Shown in pieces: positions 54,122 to 58,801 of a DNA stretch of 58,801 bases; within the stretch, counting starts at the first letter, position 1, and the number at the start of each line of letters is the position of its first letter. The position numbers and the translations under genes were made by a program. Source of the stretch: Bacillota bacterium (GTDB lineage: Bacteria > Bacillota > Clostridia > Acetivibrionales > DUMC01). Where the stretch lies: assembly GCA_013314855.1 (NCBI GenBank), contig JABUEW010000007.1, positions 1-58,801 on the forward strand, written 5' to 3'. Under the pieces are notes generated by a model that did not search any database, was not told the DNA's origin, and saw only the letters and a list, made by a program, of their open reading frames with translations.

Positions 54122-54366
54122 CTATTAAACTATCTTAAGAACAGCAACTCCTACAGCTCTTCAGAGTCTGCTCCAAAGATCCTTTTCAAATATTACTACA
54201 AAGACCTACTCGAATCTGCGTTTTTGGCTACCATCACATCTGTGTATTACCATAAAGCTTCTTGGCCTTCTTTACATGATATGGAATCACCCATCACTAC
54301 CGGTATTCCATTTTGCTTTAAAAAACAAGCAAAACCTTTCAAATAGCGTCCTGTAGGCTCTATATT
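54122..54366 (-). pseudogene. IS110-family transposase remnant
   Basis: On the minus strand one frame reads IEPTGRYLKGFACFLKQNGI followed by PVVMGDSISCKEGQEALW and a stop, then YTDVMVAKNADSSRSL and another stop. The EPTGRY and FLKQNGIPVV sequences are the hallmark segment of IS110-type (DEDD) transposases. The catalytic N-terminus and C-terminal domain are absent. The surrounding 54055-54569 stretch holds no other gene, and the remnant separates the fucosidase gene from the transporter genes. Confidence 0.6.
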
Positions 54367-54569
54367 CATCAGGAGGTTTTTTATTTTTCAAAGTCCATTG
54401 CATTCTTTACAGAAATGTTTGTATACTAAAATAAAAGCAAAAGTAATAAATAAGTAGGGACCATCAAACAAATTATTAAGTTATTAAGCAGTTTAACTAT
54501 TTGATAGCCCCATTACTTAATTTAAGTTATAATGATTTTAACTTTAGTGCATTTCATCATATATATATA

Positions 54570-56150
54570 TTATTTTTTTAAATATTCATCATATTTCTGT
54601 TGAGCTTCTTCCATAATTTTATCGCCGCCCATTTTTTCCCATTCGCTGATAAAATTATCAAATTCATCTAATGATTTTTCACCCGTAATGAATTTAACAA
54701 AACTTTTATAAGTAAACTGATTCAGACTGTCATACTTTTCATTGTATATAGGCTTATCAATCCCAGCGAGAATGTCATATTTCCCTACTGCAATTTTCAT
54801 TACATCGCTAACATAAGGAAGATACTTCTTTTTGGTCATAAACTGGAATTGAAGATTATAATCCTGATGATTAACACCCGGGTCTAAACCAATTCCAAAT
54901 TCCTTACGCTTGGCTTCATCATTGTAAGGCGGTATGAATTCATAATCTCCATCGGCATTTTTCTTAAATGTTTTGCCCTCTACACCATAGTATACAAATT
55001 CTTTTTGTTTTGGATTCATACTCGACTCGTCCATTACTTCCAGATATTTCTGTAACTTCTCCTGATCTTTTTCCAAAGGTTTACCAAAAGCTATAAAACT
55101 GCTCAATGGATAATTCTGATAGGAACCTGATTCCCCATCCGGACCTTTGGGAAAAGGTATAACCACAAGATTCGAAGTCGGATTTTTTTCAAGCAAATTC
55201 TCTCTCAGCCTACCGTTCCAAAATGCATCCTTTGGCGACAATTCCCACCATGCCCAGGTAACAACTCCAAACTTCTCTGCCAACCATTTTTCCATAACAT
55301 TGTCCCACTTATTTACAAAAAATTCAGGATCGAGATACCCTGCTTTGAACCATTTGTTGAGTAATGTGAGTGCTTGTTTTGCCCCTGGCTGAATTTCCCC
55401 CCTGACGATTTTACCATTTTTTTCTGTGAACATTCCCGGATAAACTCCATAAGCTCCAAATACCGGGTAAAACAATGTAGGTATTCCTGAACCATCCGTA
55501 GACCATCCAAATGTATCTTTTTTCCCATTACCGTCCGGATCCTCATTTGTAAATTTATTAAGTGCTATTTCCAATTCATCCAATGTTTCTGGAGTTTTGC
55601 CAATACCGACTTTTTCCAGCCAGTCATGCCTTATTCCAAATGCATTAAAATGCTCTGCCATTAATGAATAGTTAGGAAGGGCATAATTCTTTCCGTTTCT
55701 TATAAACGGTGCATAAGGATCGCCATTAAAAGATTTTTTAAGCCATGCATCAATTCTCGGAGCATATTTTTCAATAGTAGCTATAGGCAATTCTGCTAAG
55801 ATTCCCTGTGTTGCATATTTTGTATACGTAGGAATATCAATCCAAGTAAATATATCAGGTATATCGCCGGATGCAATCATCATTTGGTATTGCTCCTTAT
55901 ACTTGGTGCCGTCAATCTCTCTGTTTTCAAATTTTACGTTAAATTTTTCTTCCAGTGTTTTAAGTACATACGATGCCTTTGCAACGTCATCTACACCAAA
56001 AATCTTTAATGTTATAGGCTCCTTTGTTTGAGTTGTTTGAGTGTTCTCAGTTTTATTGCCTCCACTGCCAGCACATCCGCTCAAGCCACTAAACACAATC
56101 ATCAGACAGATTACTACTGTTAAAACTTTCCTCATTTTAGTTTTCTTCAT
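54570..56150 (-). CDS. Sugar ABC transporter solute-binding lipoprotein (LplA type), copy 3
   Basis: 526 residues from ATG 56150, preceded by AAGGAG; the frame is open further upstream but without a ribosome site. The lipoprotein signal ends FSGLSGC (Cys26), then a Gly/Thr/Gln linker and the family-1 binding domain (VLKTLEEKFNVKFENREIDG; ASGDIPDIFTW; RHDWLEKVGIGKTPETLDEL). It is closest in style to copy 1. It supplies the ligand to the two permeases encoded upstream. Confidence 0.94.
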   Translation of the reverse strand: MKKTKMRKVLTVVICLMIVFSGLSGCAGSGGNKTENTQTTQTKEPITLKIFGVDDVAKASYVLKTLEEKFNVKFENREIDGTKYKEQYQMMIASGDIPDIFTWIDIPTYTKYATQGILAELPIATIEKYAPRIDAWLKKSFNGDPYAPFIRNGKNYALPNYSLMAEHFNAFGIRHDWLEKVGIGKTPETLDELEIALNKFTNEDPDGNGKKDTFGWSTDGSGIPTLFYPVFGAYGVYPGMFTEKNGKIVRGEIQPGAKQALTLLNKWFKAGYLDPEFFVNKWDNVMEKWLAEKFGVVTWAWWELSPKDAFWNGRLRENLLEKNPTSNLVVIPFPKGPDGESGSYQNYPLSSFIAFGKPLEKDQEKLQKYLEVMDESSMNPKQKEFVYYGVEGKTFKKNADGDYEFIPPYNDEAKRKEFGIGLDPGVNHQDYNLQFQFMTKKKYLPYVSDVMKIAVGKYDILAGIDKPIYNEKYDSLNQFTYKSFVKFITGEKSLDEFDNFISEWEKMGGDKIMEEAQQKYDEYLKK

Positions 56151-56197
56151 AATTTTAACACTCCTTTTTTTATTATTTTTATTATATATAAAAGGGT

Positions 56198-57091
56198 TCA
56201 CCCTTTAATAGCTCCCATCCTAATACCTTTGATAAAATATTTTTGTATGAATGGATAGATAACAATCATCGGTACGGTTGCTACAAGAAGGATTGCAGCT
56301 TGAAGTTGTCTACCAGTATAATTACTTCTTTCATTACTTTGTAGCCTTTGCATGATTTCCTGAATGTTAGTTGAGTTGTTTTCAATAATGATTTTCTGCA
56401 ATACAATCTGAAGCAAAATTTTATTTTTGTCGGTAATATATATAAGTCCATCAAACCAGGAATTCCAGTGGCCTACCGCTACCCATAAAGCTACTGTAGC
56501 TATAACTGGTTTAGAAAGAGGAAGTATAATTGCTAAAAATATCCTGAAATACCCTGCGCCATCTAGCATTGCCGATTCTTCGAGACTTTCAGGGATACTT
56601 TTAAAGAAATTCCTCATGATGAACACATTAAATGCTCCAATCATACCTGGTAGTACAAGTGACCAAACAGTGTTTAGCATTCCAAGCCTTTTTACCAAAA
56701 GATAGTTTGGAACTAATCCTCCATTAAACAACATAGTAAAAAATATCATACCTGTAAAAAAACCATTCAGAGGTAGCTTGTTCTTTGACAACGGATATGC
56801 AGTTAAACTTGTAAACACCAATGAAATCAATGTTCCCAATACTGTTCTGATTATACTGTTCTTGAACCCAGTCCATAATAATGAATACCCCAACACCATT
56901 TCATACGCCTTTTTTGAGATCTTCGCCGGCCACAACAGCATTCCTGTTAAATATGCACTATACCCCTCACTTAGTGATGTAACCACTTGATTCCAAAATG
57001 GGTATACTGTAATTAAAAAAATTAAAAACATAAATACATAATTTAGGATATCAAATACTTTTTCTGATGCTGATTTTTTTAAAATGACCAT
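56198..57091 (-). CDS. Sugar ABC transporter permease (LplC type), copy 3
   Basis: 297 residues from ATG 57091 with GGAGGTATT upstream. Expected membrane helices, the EAA loop (EESAMLDGAGYFRIF) and the end FIQKYFIKGIRMGAIKG identify the family. It lies 18 nt downstream of the LplB-type gene and 47 nt before the binding-protein start. Confidence 0.95.
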   Translation of the reverse strand: MVILKKSASEKVFDILNYVFMFLIFLITVYPFWNQVVTSLSEGYSAYLTGMLLWPAKISKKAYEMVLGYSLLWTGFKNSIIRTVLGTLISLVFTSLTAYPLSKNKLPLNGFFTGMIFFTMLFNGGLVPNYLLVKRLGMLNTVWSLVLPGMIGAFNVFIMRNFFKSIPESLEESAMLDGAGYFRIFLAIILPLSKPVIATVALWVAVGHWNSWFDGLIYITDKNKILLQIVLQKIIIENNSTNIQEIMQRLQSNERSNYTGRQLQAAILLVATVPMIVIYPFIQKYFIKGIRMGAIKG

Positions 57092-57109
57092 TTTAATACC
57101 TCCAAAATT

Positions 57110-58063
57110 CTACCATAATCCATAACCTTTTCCTCCGAGCTTATTAGCAGCTTTATTAGTTCCAATAATCAGAATTAATGCAACTATTGATTTAAAGACC
57201 CCAACTGCAGTAGCATAACTGTAATCCATATCAAGTAAACCTTTTCGGTAAACATATGTGTCAATAATATCAGAAACATCCATAACCATAGAATTGTAAA
57301 GATTGAAGACTTGATCAAACCCTGCATTTAGAATACTCGAACAACTTAAAATCAATACTATAACTATAACAGGAGCAAGTGAAGGAATTGTAATATGAAA
57401 AGCTCTTTGAAACCTATTTGCACCATCCAAATATGCAGACTCATACATCTCCTCCTCTATATCGCTTATAGCTGCCAGATATATTATAGATCCCCACCCA
57501 AATCCTTTCCATATATCAGTTATAACAAGGATACTTCTAAAATGTGTTGGATCTGTCAGAAACAGCCTTGGTTTAAATCCTAAGATTGAAATAATAGCAT
57601 TTATTGGACCATTTAGGGATAGAATATTTATAAACATTCCAGCAACAACTACCCATGATAAAAAGTATGGTAGATAGGATACTGTTTGGACCAGTTTCTT
57701 AAATTTCTGGTTTATTACTTCATTTAGCAAAAGTGCAAACAGAATTGGTGCTGGAAAACCCCAAACATGCTTATATATACTAATGAGTAACGAGTTTTTA
57801 AAAACCTGCAGAAAATATGGATCAGAAAAAGCTTTTTGAAAGTGTTTTAGTCCAACCCATGGACTCGCCATAATCCCATCCATAATTCTAAAATCTTTAA
57901 ACGCTAGTAAAACGCCATACATAGGGATGTAATGGAAAATAATGAAAAACAGAATTCCAGGTAAAAGCATTAATAATAATCCCCGATATTTATATACACT
58001 CTTTATAAAATGTAATCTATGATGTACCCCACCTTTTATATCTGCTTTTGAAAACAATTTCAT
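57110..58063 (-). CDS. Sugar ABC transporter permease (LplB type), copy 3
   Basis: 317 residues from ATG 58063 with AAAGGGG upstream. It has the signature IPMYGVLLAFKDFRIMDGIM, the EAA loop (YESAYLDGANRFQR) and a typical Leu-Trp end. It is the first gene of the third leftward importer operon. No regulator is present within the window, so it may lie beyond the right edge or be shared. Confidence 0.95.
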   Translation of the reverse strand: MKLFSKADIKGGVHHRLHFIKSVYKYRGLLLMLLPGILFFIIFHYIPMYGVLLAFKDFRIMDGIMASPWVGLKHFQKAFSDPYFLQVFKNSLLISIYKHVWGFPAPILFALLLNEVINQKFKKLVQTVSYLPYFLSWVVVAGMFINILSLNGPINAIISILGFKPRLFLTDPTHFRSILVITDIWKGFGWGSIIYLAAISDIEEEMYESAYLDGANRFQRAFHITIPSLAPVIVIVLILSCSSILNAGFDQVFNLYNSMVMDVSDIIDTYVYRKGLLDMDYSYATAVGVFKSIVALILIIGTNKAANKLGGKGYGLW

Positions 58064-58255
58064 GATACCCCTTTGCTCTTGGAAATCATAAATTTATAAG
58101 TTTATTATAATGTGAACTTCTTTCCTAATGAATGATTTTTTTTTACGTTAATTTGATATTTTTTGTAGAAATGAATCATCAATTAATAACACAAATAAAT
58201 TGACGGCTAGAGAGAACACAGAAAAATAGTTTCGTAAGAATAGAACTAAACCACT
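58064..58255. promoter_or_regulatory. Upstream region of transporter operon 3
   Basis: AT-rich and without genes. On the minus strand a TATAAT box is visible near 58104-58110, but no good -35 box accompanies it at the standard distance. It must contain the operon promoter if transcription starts here. Confidence 0.35.
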
Positions 58256-58301
58256 CCCTGCACTTTCAGTGCAGGGAATTATTTTGCGACTGAAAGTCGC
58301 A
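58256..58301. repeat. Twin hairpins with complementary loops
   Basis: The first hairpin is CCCTGCAC-TTTCA-GTGCAGGG (58256-58276), the second TGCGACT-GAA-AGTCGCA (58285-58301). The loop regions ACTTTCAGT (58262-58270) and ACTGAAAGT (58289-58297) are exact reverse complements of nine bases, so the two could form a kissing pair or an alternative long stem. The region has no coding capacity. It may be an RNA structure, a transposon end or a terminator pair. Confidence 0.6.
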
Positions 58302-58489
58302 TTACTGGATTTAAATTTTGGGGTATGTCCATTTTTTAAATTATTTTTATATATTTAGTCATTACTCTTATTCTGTTGTCAATGTGCAAGTACTGCCAAT
58401 ACTCGATTTGGTAATTTTTTACGCCAAACTAAGGTGGATAGCAAAAGTGTTTTAAATTTTCTTGAATAGCACCTGAGGACCTGATATTA

Positions 58490-58649
58490 CCCCTTCCTTA
58501 TTACATAAATTTTTAATATAATATTAATATAATATTTTTAGAGGAAGGGGTTCATTTTGGTAAAAACAATACTAAAATTTGAAGAAAATCTAAGAAAAAA
58601 GAAGATACAAAAGGTCAGTCTGGAGGTGTATTCTCTTGATAATACTTAA
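58490..58649 (+). other. Inverted repeat over a ribosome site and a 30-codon ORF
   Basis: CCCCTTCCT (58490-58498) and AGGAAGGGG (58542-58550) are inverted repeats around an AT-rich 43-nt spacer; the right arm contains the ribosome site. A TTG at 58557 then opens a 30-codon frame (MVKTILKFEENLRKKKIQKV and ten more residues). It may be the beginning of a decayed transposase gene. The remainder up to 58801 shows nothing recognisable. Confidence 0.3.
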
Positions 58650-58801
58650 TAAAAAATATAAAACTTCAAAGAATCAGGACCTATTCATAAAAACTCAAAC
58701 TTTTTACCCTAAATCATTCATAGTACCCAGATTATTCCATATGACGTTTATCAGTTTTAAAAAATAAAACTTTCATTGTCACAAATGAAGACATGCCTGT
58801 A

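Overview
The window looks like a chromosome segment of a motile, spore-forming, low-to-medium GC member of the Firmicutes, most likely a glycan-degrading anaerobe of the class Clostridia. The grounds are SpoIIID, GlpP, a sigma-D-type flagellar promoter with FlgF/FlgG/FlgJ-type genes, an S-layer-homology protein, strong GGAGG ribosome sites, and three LplABC-type sugar importers with YesN-like AraC regulators. No rRNA, tRNA or CRISPR array was seen.

Region 1 (about 47-14535) is the most striking part. The sporulation gene spoIIID is split in two. Its 3' half lies at the left edge (47-193, minus strand) and its 5' half at 14421-14535 (minus strand). Between them is a 14,228-bp element bounded by a 6-bp core, TACATA read on the minus strand. 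Joining the halves at that core restores an uninterrupted 86-residue SpoIIID with the canonical KSTVHKDVTERL segment. Joining the element ends gives a 50-bp imperfect palindrome typical of a large-serine-integrase attP. The element encodes a large serine recombinase whose stop codon overlaps the core, and a 60-residue protein just upstream of it that is a candidate directionality factor behind a sigma-E-like promoter. It also carries a small HTH regulator, a four-gene operon (PLD/SNF2-type helicase, DUF4391 protein, beta-class DNA methyltransferase, type III Res-like helicase-nuclease), an McrC remnant and an AAA/DUF4143 ATPase. The layout is that of a skin-like developmental intervening element carrying defence cargo. 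Excision during sporulation is inferred, not shown.

Region 2 (14.8-25.5 kb) holds glpP, then a MacAB-like export set (long adaptor, ATPase, permease) followed by an SLH-domain surface protein with a duplicated 270-residue module. After these come a cytosolic beta-propeller protein and a short ceramidase-like hydrolase.

Region 3 (25.6-34.9 kb) is a leftward operon lplB-lplC-lplA-heparinase II/III, with a divergent membrane AraC regulator that has lost its second membrane segment. Region 4 (35.0-41.8 kb) is a glycerol-phosphate cluster: GlpA-like oxidoreductase, NAD/FAD oxidoreductase, sn-glycerol-1-phosphate dehydrogenase, HAD phosphatase, DUF1667 protein and a URO-D-like methyltransferase. 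Region 5 (41.8-45.3 kb) has flagellar rod/hook genes behind a near-perfect sigma-D promoter, followed by a phosphodiester-glycosidase-family membrane protein.

Region 6 (45.6-52.0 kb) is a second lpl locus that appears to be decaying. Its regulator and its last gene both keep a ribosome site and start codon but have lost internal sequence. Region 7 (52.2-58.1 kb) contains a 425-bp inverted-repeat element, an intracellular GH29-like fucosidase gene, an IS110-type remnant, and a third lplB-lplC-lplA operon running leftward. The last 740 bases are AT-rich and hold two hairpins with complementary loops.
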